Shown: positions 15,999 through 23,666 of the stretch, piece after piece
Layout: each line of letters opens with the position of its first letter
How positions within the stretch are numbered: the stretch's first letter is position 1
NCBI GenBank assembly: GCA_030611945.1
Contig: JAUWOV010000007.1
Coordinates: 1-31,273, forward strand
Length of the DNA stretch: 31,273 bases
Direction: 5' to 3'
From: a bacterium
GTDB taxonomy: Bacteria > JAHJDO01
Notes under the pieces: generated by a model
Database searches by the model: none
Seen by the model: only the letters and a program-made list of their open reading frames with translations
Told to the model about the DNA's origin: nothing
Translations under genes and position numbers: made by a program

Positions 15999-17290
15999 GA
16001 GATTTATACCGCTATCGCGATATAGCATTTAGCGCGCCGAAAGAAATTAGAAAGATTCAGGAAGGGCAATTGCAGGAACACATTGCATACTGTATCAAAC
16101 ATTCTCCTTTTTACAGCAATGCGCTGAAGAATATCAAAGCTGAATGCAGCAATATAACGATTGATCAGCTATCAAAACTTCCATTTACTGAGAAGTTTGA
16201 TATTGAACAAAATAATGACGATTTTTGCGCAGTTACTTCTGATAAAATTGTTGATATTGTTTTATCTTCAGGAACAACAGGCAAACCGATCAGGATGATG
16301 TATACTGATTATGATTTAAAGCGGCTTGCTTATAATGAAGAAAGATCATTTATAGGATGCGGACTGACTTCCAATGATACAGTACTGCTAACCTGCACAA
16401 TGGATCGCTGTTTTGTTGCGGGACTGGCATATTTTCTTGGGATACGCAGTGTTGGCGCAGCAGCTATCAGAAATGGGCATAACAGCCTTGAAAGTCATTT
16501 GCAAATTATAAAGCAAATGAATCCAACAGTTCTTATCGGAGTTCCGAGTTTTCTGAGAAAATTAGGTTTGTACTTAAAAGAAAACGGAATGAGTCCTGCT
16601 AAAACTGCTGTGTCCAAACTAGTTTGTATCGGTGAACCGTTACGCGGAGAAAATCTTGAATTGTTAAAAGTAGGGGATGATCTGCAAAGCGTATGGCAGG
16701 CACACGCTTTCTCCACATACGCTTCTTCTGAGATTGTAACTACCTTTTGTGAATGCACTGCTCAGCAGGGAGGACATCTTCTTCCTGATCTGGCGGTTGT
16801 AGAGATTGTTGACGAAAACGGCGCAGTTCTTTCTCCCGGCAGTGTAGGGGAGATTGTTATAACGCCAATGGCGGTAGAAGGAATGCCGCTAATACGGTTT
16901 AAGACAGGGGATGTAAGTTTTCTGATTGATGAAAAATGTTCTTGCGGACGATTCTCTTCCAGGCTGGGACCGATTCTGGGAAGAAAAAAACAAATGATGA
17001 AGATCAAAGGAACTACCCTCTATCCGCAGGCAATATATTCTGCATTAGAAGAAATTGAGGCAATAAACGACTATTATGTAACAGTATCGGGAGAGAGCGA
17101 ACTTTCAGATATCATAAAAATCAATATATCAGTTAATGACCCCTCATGCACTGCAGATATGATACAGGATAAACTTCGGGCGCGGTTGAGAGTAAAACCT
17201 GAGGTAGTAATTATTGATTCAGAAGCCGTAAAACGGGAGGTATATACTTCAAAGTCAAGAAAACCAATTCGCTTTATAGATAGGAGATAA
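15995..17290 (+). CDS. Phenylacetate-CoA ligase-like (PaaK family) adenylate-forming enzyme
   Basis: The 431 residues show the adenylate-forming core. The P-loop-like SSGTTGKP (91-98) sits after a PaaK-type N-terminus (HIAYCIKHSPFYSNAL). These are followed by YASSEIVTTFCEC (the A5-like acidic site), FKTGDVSFL and the hinge motif KQMMKIKGTTLYP, which in classical members reads RxDDMxKIKG. The enzyme should activate a carboxylic acid as acyl-AMP and pass it to CoA or a carrier protein. The acid is unknown; PaaK relatives use aryl, aryl-acetyl and other acids. It overlaps the acyltransferase gene by 4 bases and is followed 8 bases later by the radical SAM gene, a tight operon. Confidence 0.88.
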   Translation: MRDLYRYRDIAFSAPKEIRKIQEGQLQEHIAYCIKHSPFYSNALKNIKAECSNITIDQLSKLPFTEKFDIEQNNDDFCAVTSDKIVDIVLSSGTTGKPIRMMYTDYDLKRLAYNEERSFIGCGLTSNDTVLLTCTMDRCFVAGLAYFLGIRSVGAAAIRNGHNSLESHLQIIKQMNPTVLIGVPSFLRKLGLYLKENGMSPAKTAVSKLVCIGEPLRGENLELLKVGDDLQSVWQAHAFSTYASSEIVTTFCECTAQQGGHLLPDLAVVEIVDENGAVLSPGSVGEIVITPMAVEGMPLIRFKTGDVSFLIDEKCSCGRFSSRLGPILGRKKQMMKIKGTTLYPQAIYSALEEIEAINDYYVTVSGESELSDIIKINISVNDPSCTADMIQDKLRARLRVKPEVVIIDSEAVKREVYTSKSRKPIRFIDRR

Positions 17291-17298
17291 GCAAAACA

Positions 17299-18768
17299 GT
17301 GAGTTGTCATACCCGAATACCAAATTTTGAATTTGCCAGCGAAGAGATTGAGGATGCAATATGCAATGGCAGACTTCTTTCCATAGAAATTGAACTCAGT
17401 CTACGTTGTAATTTTCACTGTCCGTATTGTTATATACCAAAGAATTCTTCTCTTGAAAATGAGTTAACCGTAGAAGAAATTCATGATGTCGTTCTACAAG
17501 CGCAGGAGCTTGGAGCAAAAAAAATCATTCTTCTCGGCGGAGAGCCGATGATCTATCCGCATATTATGGAAATAATCAAGTTTATCAGGGCGCAGCATCT
17601 TGGTGTGGAAATGTTTACCAATGGTACTAATATCACTGCCGATACAGCAAAGCAGTTATTTGACTATGGAGTAAATGTAGTTCTAAAAATGAACACGCTT
17701 AATGAGCAGGCTCAGGATATGCTTGCCGGAAAAAAAGGGGCATTTAATATCATTCAGGAAGCATTTCTTAATCTAAAACAGGCAAGACAGCCTTCCGGAG
17801 AAACATTTCTGGCAGTCAGCACCGTTATATGTTCTCAAAATATTGATGAACTGGTTGATATGTGGCAAAGACTGCGTGAACAGAACATTATTCCTTATTT
17901 TGAGATGATCACTCCGCAGGGGAATATTAGACAGAACGAATGGTTAAATGTTGAATCTCAAAAGGTGTATGATATTTTCTGCAAGATTGCTGAAATTGAC
18001 CGTACTCGCTATGGATACTTCTGGGAGCCTCAACCTCCTCTGGTAGGGAATAGATGTCTGCGTCACCAGTTTTCATGTCTTGTTACTTCTCTAGGACAGG
18101 TTATGCCGTGTGTTGGAGTAACGATACCGGTTGGAAGCATACGGAAGCAAAAGCTTCGGGATATTATAAAAGACAGTGAGGTTATTCAGGATCTTAGAAA
18201 TTATCATGAAACAATAAAGTCTCCTTGCCGTGAATGCGAAAAATCAAATGAATGTTATGGATGCCGCGGAGCAGCATATCAGTTAACAGGTGATTATCTG
18301 GCTTCTGATCCTCTGTGCTGGAAGAATGTTGATAAACATGGTGAAATTACTCGTTTGCCAATTGCGGTTGAAGAACTAATTCCACAGAAATCGCCAATGC
18401 GAATCATTGATACACTTGCGAAAGTTGGTGAGCGTTCAGCAGATGTAACCGTAACATTATCGCAGGATATGCCGTTTATTGACGAAACTGGTTTTCTTGA
18501 CGAGGCTGCGTATCTTGAAATGATCGCGCAGGCAATAGCAGCGCTTAACGGATTTAAACACATGGGCGCATCCAAACCGGCACCGGGAGGATTTCTGCTT
18601 GGAGCGAAAAAGCTTGAGATATTAGGAAGGGCGCAGGTTGGAAACACGTTAAAAATATCAGTTCATAAATATGCAAAGTATGGCGGTTTTGGCATTATTA
18701 AAGGAACAGTATCGCGAGACAGCGATCTTCTTGCCAGAGGGGAAATAAAAATCTGGCATGAGATATGA
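17299..18768 (+). CDS. Radical SAM/SPASM protein fused to a C-terminal ApeP-like hotdog dehydratase domain
   Basis: The 489 residues have two distinct halves. Residues about 28-345 are a radical SAM enzyme: the CxxxCxxC cluster ligands are Cys37, 41 and 44 (CNFHCPYC), the SAM motif GGEP is at 80-83, and the SPASM-type auxiliary cluster Cys are probably among 253, 260, 271, 310, 313, 319, 322 and 340. Residues about 355-489 form a hotdog domain resembling ApeP/FabZ-type 3-hydroxyacyl-ACP dehydratases: PQKSPMRIIDTL (family: PHxxPMxLLD), LEMIAQAIAALNG with conserved Glu407, PGGFLLGAKKLE, and the C-terminal ISVHKYAKYGG and LLARGEIKIW strands. The usual PHR His is Gln363. The fusion implies that a radical step and a carrier-bound acyl chain meet in one protein. 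Start: GTG 17299 with GGAG about 12 bases upstream. Confidence 0.85.
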   Translation: MSCHTRIPNFEFASEEIEDAICNGRLLSIEIELSLRCNFHCPYCYIPKNSSLENELTVEEIHDVVLQAQELGAKKIILLGGEPMIYPHIMEIIKFIRAQHLGVEMFTNGTNITADTAKQLFDYGVNVVLKMNTLNEQAQDMLAGKKGAFNIIQEAFLNLKQARQPSGETFLAVSTVICSQNIDELVDMWQRLREQNIIPYFEMITPQGNIRQNEWLNVESQKVYDIFCKIAEIDRTRYGYFWEPQPPLVGNRCLRHQFSCLVTSLGQVMPCVGVTIPVGSIRKQKLRDIIKDSEVIQDLRNYHETIKSPCRECEKSNECYGCRGAAYQLTGDYLASDPLCWKNVDKHGEITRLPIAVEELIPQKSPMRIIDTLAKVGERSADVTVTLSQDMPFIDETGFLDEAAYLEMIAQAIAALNGFKHMGASKPAPGGFLLGAKKLEILGRAQVGNTLKISVHKYAKYGGFGIIKGTVSRDSDLLARGEIKIWHEI

Positions 18769-18787
18769 ACACCGTGTCATTTTTCAC

Positions 18788-18816
18788 TTGAAGAATAGAT
18801 AAGAATAGTTTAGAAT
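18788..18816 (+). promoter_or_regulatory. Promoter of the toxin-antitoxin operon, embedded in direct repeats
   Basis: TTGAAG (18788-18793) and TAGAAT (18811-18816) are separated by 17 bases. The -35 box ends on the first GAATA repeat and the -10 box lies over the third, so a protein bound to the repeats would occlude RNA polymerase. Confidence 0.6.
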
Positions 18817-18837
18817 ACGGTTGAATACAAAAGAATA
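18793..18837 (+). repeat. Five GAATA direct repeats at exact 10-bp spacing (operator iterons)
   Basis: GAATA starts at 18793, 18803, 18813, 18823 and 18833, each followed by a variable base and a four-base spacer (GAATAG twice, GAATAC twice, GAATAA). The spacing of about one helical turn places all sites on one DNA face. The array lies directly upstream of a ribbon-helix-helix antitoxin gene, a family that binds short direct repeats cooperatively. Confidence 0.85.
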
Positions 18838-18851
18838 AGGAGAGGCGAAAG

Positions 18852-19094
18852 ATGTCTAAGGTGGTAACATTGCGGTTATTAGAAGAAGAATACGAAAAAA
18901 TATCAGCTGCGGCTGTGGTTGAGCATCGTCCAATTTCTAATTTTATTACAGCCATGGTATTAAGAGATATAGAGGAGTCCTATTATCTGGATCCTATTGA
19001 GATGGCGCAGATAAATTCAGATAAAAGATTATTAGGAAAGCTCAAAGCCGGGCATGCTGATGTCAAAAAGAGAGCAGGCAGGTTCGTTGAGTAA
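18852..19094 (+). CDS. Ribbon-helix-helix antitoxin
   Basis: The product is an 80-residue protein. The N-terminal KVVTLRLLEEEYEKISAAA followed by RPISNFITAMVLRDIEE is the beta strand-helix-helix pattern of RHH (CopG/MetJ-like) DNA-binding dimers. The charged C-terminal part should wrap and neutralise the toxin. It is followed by, and overlaps, a RelE-type toxin gene. The start ATG 18852 has AGGAGAGG upstream. The GAATA repeat array that precedes it is the likely autoregulatory operator. The toxin family pairing is inferred from context and fold pattern. Confidence 0.82.
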   Translation: MSKVVTLRLLEEEYEKISAAAVVEHRPISNFITAMVLRDIEESYYLDPIEMAQINSDKRLLGKLKAGHADVKKRAGRFVE

Positions 19095-19365
19095 GTTCAA
19101 CATCCTTGAAACAAATCAATTCTTGAAGGATCTCGCCAAAGATTTTAGCGGTCAACAGGAACGAATAAAAAGAAAACTCACCACCTATGTTTATCCGCAA
19201 TTAAAACAAAACCCATATTTTGGCAAAAACATAAAGAAACTCATTAACTATCGTCCTGAAACATGGCGGTATAGAATAGGAAATTGGCGATTTTTTTACG
19301 AAATTGATGAGAAGGAAAAGACAGTTTTCATGCTGGCTGCAGACAGCCGCCAGAATGCGTATTGA
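19054..19365 (+). CDS. RelE/ParE-family toxin
   Basis: The product is a small basic protein of the RelE/ParE fold. The helical part is FLKDLAKDFSGQQERIKRKL, and the core strands are WRYRIGNWRFFYEID and KTVFMLAADSRQNAY, with the usual pattern of basic residues on the strands. RelE members cleave mRNA on the ribosome and ParE members poison gyrase; the sequence alone does not decide. The frame opens at ATG 19054 (103 residues, 41-base overlap with the antitoxin), but the conserved fold begins at SKFNILETNQ. TTG 19087 (8-base overlap) or ATG 19060 may therefore be the true start. Confidence 0.8.
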   Translation: MLMSKREQAGSLSKFNILETNQFLKDLAKDFSGQQERIKRKLTTYVYPQLKQNPYFGKNIKKLINYRPETWRYRIGNWRFFYEIDEKEKTVFMLAADSRQNAY

Positions 19366-19401
19366 GGATATGTTTTATTATGTTACAAATAGTTCAATGT
19401 G

Positions 19402-19420
19402 TTTTGCGTAATATGCAAAA
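19402..19420. repeat. Inverted repeat TTTTGC/GCAAAA upstream of the fusion transposase gene
   Basis: TTTTGC (19402-19407) and GCAAAA (19415-19420) are perfect arms around a 7-base AT-rich centre, in the 107-base gap between the toxin gene and the fusion gene. It could be an operator, a weak hairpin or part of an element end. I found no matching sequence after 22283, so a transposon terminus is not supported. Confidence 0.4.
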
Positions 19421-19472
19421 AAGCGTTTGGCTGTAATGTTGAAATAAATAATACCAAAAAAGAGAGAACATT

Positions 19473-22283
19473 ATGGTGAATAACGCTATCAATTTTGAAG
19501 TTGTAGTAGCGTATTCTCATTGTCCTCGAAAAGCATTCCTTCTTCTATTCAGTGCCGACAAGAAAGAACCTCACGAGTACGTGCGCATTCTTGAAAATCA
19601 GGCGAACATTAGTCGGACCAAATATCTAAACGTCCTCAAGCAAGATAATATCGGGGTGAGCCACTATGACCCCGACAATATCGAGAACAGTAGTAATTTT
19701 CTAGTCGAAGCAACGCTCAAGACTCATAGTTTAGAAGCTTACTGCGATGTGCTAACGAAAGTGGGAAGTAGTTCATCTTTCGGCAAACACAGTTATGAAC
19801 CAACGATTGTCATTGGAACGCACACCATTACGAAAGAGCAGAAAATCAAGTTAGCGTTTATTGGTCATGTCCTCGGGCAAGTGCAGAACAAACTTCCTGT
19901 AGCTGGAACCATCATTGGGGCAGAAAAGCAAACTCATAAAGTAAAACTGGATAGTATTTACAGGAAACTTAGACCGATCATCCAAACTTTGAAAGAATGG
20001 ATAACAACATCACTCTCAGAACCACCTCCGGTCATTTTAAACAGGTACTGCCCATACTGCCAATTTTGGAATGAATGCAGAGAGAAAGCAGAGAAAGATG
20101 ACGACCTTAGCCTGCTTGATCGGATGACTCCAAAGCTTATTCAGCGATACCACAAGAAGGGCATTTTCACAGTTAACCAGCTCTCCTATTTATTTAAGCC
20201 AAGAAGAAACCGAAAGCGAACGAAAAAGACACATGTGCATTTTAACCCAGAGTTGCAAGCTTTGGCGATAAGGACAGGGAAAATATACATTCAAGAACTC
20301 CCAGAATTGCCCCGACCTCGAGTCGAACTGTTTTGGGACGTCGAGGGCATACCAGACCAAAACTTCTACTATCTGATGGGACTACTGGTGTGTAAGAGCG
20401 GGAACAATACCTATCATTCCTTCTGGGCAAACACCGTCCAAGACGAAAAGCGAATCTGGGGTGAGCTTCTTGAAAAGGCAAGTAGCTATCCTGATGCTCC
20501 CATCTATCATTACGGCAGTTATGAGCTAAGAGCTCTTGATAGACTGGCAAAAAGATACCAGACAAATAGGGATGTCTTCAAAGAGCGTTTGGTCAACATC
20601 AATTCGTTCATCTATAGCAAGGTGTATTTTCCACTAAAATCAAACAAACTGAAGGAGTTGGGCAAGTTTGTAGGTGCATTCTGGACATCTCCTGATGCAT
20701 CCGGGCTACAAAGTCTTGTTTGGCGACATCGCTGGGAAGAAACCCAAAATGGCAATTACAAGCAGACGTTGGTTACGTACAATGAAGAGGACTGCCGAGC
20801 TCTACAGTTATTGACTGAACAGCTTTCGAAGATAAGAGATGCGGCTGATTCACAGATGAATATTGATTTTGCTGATCGGCCAAAACAGAACACAACAGAA
20901 AGAGGCAGCGAAATTCACGGGGAATTTGAGCAGATACTGAGAACTGCACACGCTGATTACAGCAGTAACAGGATAAGCATTCAGTCAAAAAGAAGCAAGG
21001 AAAGTGCTGAAAACAAGAAGTGTGGTGCACCGAAAGGTCACCAAGCGTATAATAGAATAGTCCCTTCAAGGGCAGGGAAAGTTATTCGAGTACCAATGCG
21101 GAGAAAATGTCCGAAGCATAAAGGTGAGCCTCTCCAGAGATTGGATGAAATGGCTGAAAAAACCGTTATTGATCTTCAGTTTACAAAGAGCGGATGCAGA
21201 AAAACAGTTACAAAGTATGTAGGCACAAAAGGATACTGTCAAAGGTGTTGCGTGTATTATGCTTCACATGGTATACAAAAACTCGGTCGTCAATTGTTTG
21301 GGCATGCCTTTCAAGCATGGGCAATCTATCAAAGAATAATCCTTCGTTTACCGTATCGTATAATTACTCAAGTGATGGAGGATTTATTTGGTGAGAGAAC
21401 AAGTGAAGGTACCATCATAAATTTCATGAGGCACTTTGCTGAATACTATGCTTCTACCGAGAAGGTTCTGGTTCAACGCATTCTCAAAAGTCCTTTTATT
21501 CACGTTGACGAGACAAAAATTAACATACAAGGTACGGATCATTACGTATGGGTATTTACAGACGGAAAGCATGTAGTTTTCAAGATGACTGAAACGCGAG
21601 AGGCTGCTATTGCACATGATTTTGTAGTAAACTATGAGGGAGTGCTGATATCTGATTTCTATCCTGGCTACGACTCCGTAAAGTGCAAACAACAAAAATG
21701 CTTGGTCCATTTAATCCGAGATATCAACGATGATCTCTGGAATGTACCATTCAACACGGAATTCGAGTCATTTATTTTTGAGGTGAAGAACCTGCTCGTA
21801 CCCATTTTTGAAGCAGTCGAGAAGTACGGATTAAAAAAGAGAAATCTCAATAAGTTTAAGAAGTCTGTAGAACAGTTCTACGAGAAGAATATTGTTGACA
21901 GAGACTATAAATCCGAACTAACAATTAAATATCAGAAACGCTTTCAACGCTATAAAGAAAGCCTATTCACGTTTCTCGAACAGGACTCTATACCGTGGAA
22001 CAATAACATGGCAGAAAGAGCTCTCAGGCATCTCGCCGTACAAAGGAAGATATCAGGAATATTCTTCGAACATCCAGTTCCTCAATACCTACAGATGCTC
22101 GGTATTGCACAAACCTGCAGATTCCAAGACAAATCGTTTCTCAAATTCCTCATATCCAAAGAAAAAGACATCGACAAGTTTAGGGCAACCAAGCGTTTAA
22201 ACATCTCAAGGCCCACTGGCTCACCAAGAAATAAGGTAGACAATGATGACATTCCTACCCCAGAGCAAAGCTCAGAATGTTAG
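19473..22283 (+). CDS. Fusion: RecB/Cas4-like (TM0106-type) domain + RNase H-like domain + IS66-family DDE transposase
   Basis: The 936 residues are one unbroken frame. Part 1 (about 1-205) resembles TM0106/Cas4-like RecB nucleases: four Cys that could hold an Fe-S cluster (17, 193, 196, 202), Asp92 and YEP at 108-110. The usual E/D-x-K of the active site is not evident (IVIGTH there). Part 2 (about 283-450) is an RNase H-like exonuclease domain of the same family: DVEG (Asp289, Glu291), HYGSYE and YNEED (Asp440). The middle acidic position, usually VDL, reads VNI (Asn375). Part 3 (about 510-895) is a full IS66 transposase: CGAPKGHQ, a Cys-rich zinc region (546-593), and DDE residues Asp679 (HVDET), Asp728 (ISDFYPGY) and Glu848 (NNMAERALR). 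No IS66 TnpA or TnpB is nearby. Codon use (more CTC, CGA, CCG) looks unlike the core genes. Confidence 0.88.
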   Translation: MVNNAINFEVVVAYSHCPRKAFLLLFSADKKEPHEYVRILENQANISRTKYLNVLKQDNIGVSHYDPDNIENSSNFLVEATLKTHSLEAYCDVLTKVGSSSSFGKHSYEPTIVIGTHTITKEQKIKLAFIGHVLGQVQNKLPVAGTIIGAEKQTHKVKLDSIYRKLRPIIQTLKEWITTSLSEPPPVILNRYCPYCQFWNECREKAEKDDDLSLLDRMTPKLIQRYHKKGIFTVNQLSYLFKPRRNRKRTKKTHVHFNPELQALAIRTGKIYIQELPELPRPRVELFWDVEGIPDQNFYYLMGLLVCKSGNNTYHSFWANTVQDEKRIWGELLEKASSYPDAPIYHYGSYELRALDRLAKRYQTNRDVFKERLVNINSFIYSKVYFPLKSNKLKELGKFVGAFWTSPDASGLQSLVWRHRWEETQNGNYKQTLVTYNEEDCRALQLLTEQLSKIRDAADSQMNIDFADRPKQNTTERGSEIHGEFEQILRTAHADYSSNRISIQSKRSKESAENKKCGAPKGHQAYNRIVPSRAGKVIRVPMRRKCPKHKGEPLQRLDEMAEKTVIDLQFTKSGCRKTVTKYVGTKGYCQRCCVYYASHGIQKLGRQLFGHAFQAWAIYQRIILRLPYRIITQVMEDLFGERTSEGTIINFMRHFAEYYASTEKVLVQRILKSPFIHVDETKINIQGTDHYVWVFTDGKHVVFKMTETREAAIAHDFVVNYEGVLISDFYPGYDSVKCKQQKCLVHLIRDINDDLWNVPFNTEFESFIFEVKNLLVPIFEAVEKYGLKKRNLNKFKKSVEQFYEKNIVDRDYKSELTIKYQKRFQRYKESLFTFLEQDSIPWNNNMAERALRHLAVQRKISGIFFEHPVPQYLQMLGIAQTCRFQDKSFLKFLISKEKDIDKFRATKRLNISRPTGSPRNKVDNDDIPTPEQSSEC

Positions 22284-23477
22284 GTATTACTTTCCAGAAG
22301 ATTACCGAAAGTATTGAGAAGATTAGTACTGGAAGCAATATTAGGAATACATACCAGAGGCTCAGTAAAGTTAACAGAGATTGGAAGATCCTTGAAAGAA
22401 CCAATTCCATTAGGTAAGACCCAAAATAGAATATGCAGGCAGTTGGGGAAGGATAATATCAAAGAAGTGGTAGGAGATAATATTCTGGAAGAAGGAAGCA
22501 GTAGAATAAGAAAGAACAGTCTATTAATACTGGATATATCAGACATAACTAAGAAATATGCAGAAAAGATGGAACATTTAGCAAGGGTGAGAGATGGGAG
22601 TTCTGGGGAAATCACAAATGGCTACTGGACAATGAATATAGTAGGAGCAGAACTTGATAAGGGGAAAATAACACCGTTGCATACACATCTCTATTCGCAG
22701 AAAAGTCCTGAATTCGTAAGTGAAAATGTAGAGATAATAAATGCAGTAGATAGAGTAATTAAACATACAAGAGAAAGAGGTGTTTGGACAATTGATCGTG
22801 GCGGAGACAGGGAAAGAGGAGTAATAGCTCCTTTAATGAGAAGAGGACAGAGATTTATTATCAGGATGGTAGGCAGCAGGGATTTGATATACAAAGGAAG
22901 AAAAGTAAATGCGTTTGAATTAGCAACGTCTTGCAGGATGCTTTTTGCAGAAAGGCTAATCCGAGAGGATAAAAAAAGAGAAAAAAGTTACCATATAGAA
23001 TTTGGATTCCGCAGAGTAAAATTACCTGGATTTAAGAAAGAGAATCTAAATATGGTAGTAGTAAATGGATTTGGGAAAAAGCCGATGATGCTCTTAACGA
23101 GCATAGAGGTTACCAAAAGCAGAAAATCATTACTTTCAATAGTACTTTCATACATAAGGCGATGGCAGATAGAGGAAACGATACGATTTTGCAAACAGAG
23201 TTGCAATTTGGAAGATGTGCGATTATTAACTTATAGACGGCTACAAAACATGATGGTGTTGGTATGGGGAGCGATGTATTTTTCGACAGTATGGCTTGGA
23301 GACAGGATAAAGCTATCAATATTAGCTCATTATGCACTTAAATCAGCAAAGAGGCTGTTTGGGATACCTGATTTTAGATACTATGCTATTGCAGATGGTA
23401 TTAAAGAGATACTTGCGGGATACTCTAAGCGTATAAGACTTCCTGCTAGAGCAGATCCACAGATGTCGCTTTTTTGA
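22284..23477 (+). CDS. IS4-family transposase (DDE, YREK signature), 5' end unclear
   Basis: The frame is open from 22284, directly after the TAG of the preceding gene and in the same frame. A TTG at 22314 gives 387 residues. The N-terminal ILGIHTRGSVKLTEIGRSL matches the start of IS4-type transposases. The catalytic elements are LLILDISDITK (first Asp), TIDRGGDRERG (second Asp), and YIRRWQIEETIRFCK, a perfect Y-x2-R-x3-E-x6-K signature with the catalytic Glu. Family N-termini usually extend 20-40 residues further upstream, so the true start may be lost, frameshifted or provided by readthrough. An ATG at 22277 opens a different frame that ends at 22417. I could not define terminal inverted repeats. 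Confidence 0.87.
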   Translation, partial: VLLSRRLPKVLRRLVLEAILGIHTRGSVKLTEIGRSLKEPIPLGKTQNRICRQLGKDNIKEVVGDNILEEGSSRIRKNSLLILDISDITKKYAEKMEHLARVRDGSSGEITNGYWTMNIVGAELDKGKITPLHTHLYSQKSPEFVSENVEIINAVDRVIKHTRERGVWTIDRGGDRERGVIAPLMRRGQRFIIRMVGSRDLIYKGRKVNAFELATSCRMLFAERLIREDKKREKSYHIEFGFRRVKLPGFKKENLNMVVVNGFGKKPMMLLTSIEVTKSRKSLLSIVLSYIRRWQIEETIRFCKQSCNLEDVRLLTYRRLQNMMVLVWGAMYFSTVWLGDRIKLSILAHYALKSAKRLFGIPDFRYYAIADGIKEILAGYSKRIRLPARADPQMSLF

Positions 23478-23563
23478 GCTCTGAAAAAATTGGGGATACT
23501 TCTGTAAAGAATCTGCTTGCCAATACAAGAAACTTTATGATAACATCAAAAACTAAAGTTGTA

Positions 23564-23627
23564 AAAACGCACATCTTTTGATCTCAACCAATGGTGCGTC
23601 TTATTTAGGGCGTTTTGGTGGGAAACG
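23564..23627 (+). promoter_or_regulatory. Possible alternative-hairpin leader upstream of rpsB
   Basis: AAAACGCAC (23564-23572) can pair with GTGCGT (23594-23599; six pairs), or its AAAACGC part with GCGTTTT (23610-23616; seven pairs). The second partner can instead fold locally, as CGTTT (23611-23615) with AAACG (23623-23627). These structures exclude one another. The segment lies 40-100 bases before the rpsB start, where ribosomal protein S2 leaders act in other bacteria. The sequence does not obviously match a leader class I know. Confidence 0.35.
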
Positions 23628-23666
23628 ACAAAGATGGAGGATAAAACCAAAAAAAAGGAGAGAGTC

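Noticed and set aside
18765-18784. Rho-independent terminator after the radical SAM gene
   Set aside because: The inverted repeat next to the stop is short, has a bulge and an almost absent loop, and is followed by only five T.
22256-23510. Possible terminal inverted repeats of the IS4 element (CCCCA near 22257 and TGGGG at 23491-23495)
   Set aside because: Only five bases agree when the two ends are aligned; this is not better than chance, so element boundaries are left open.
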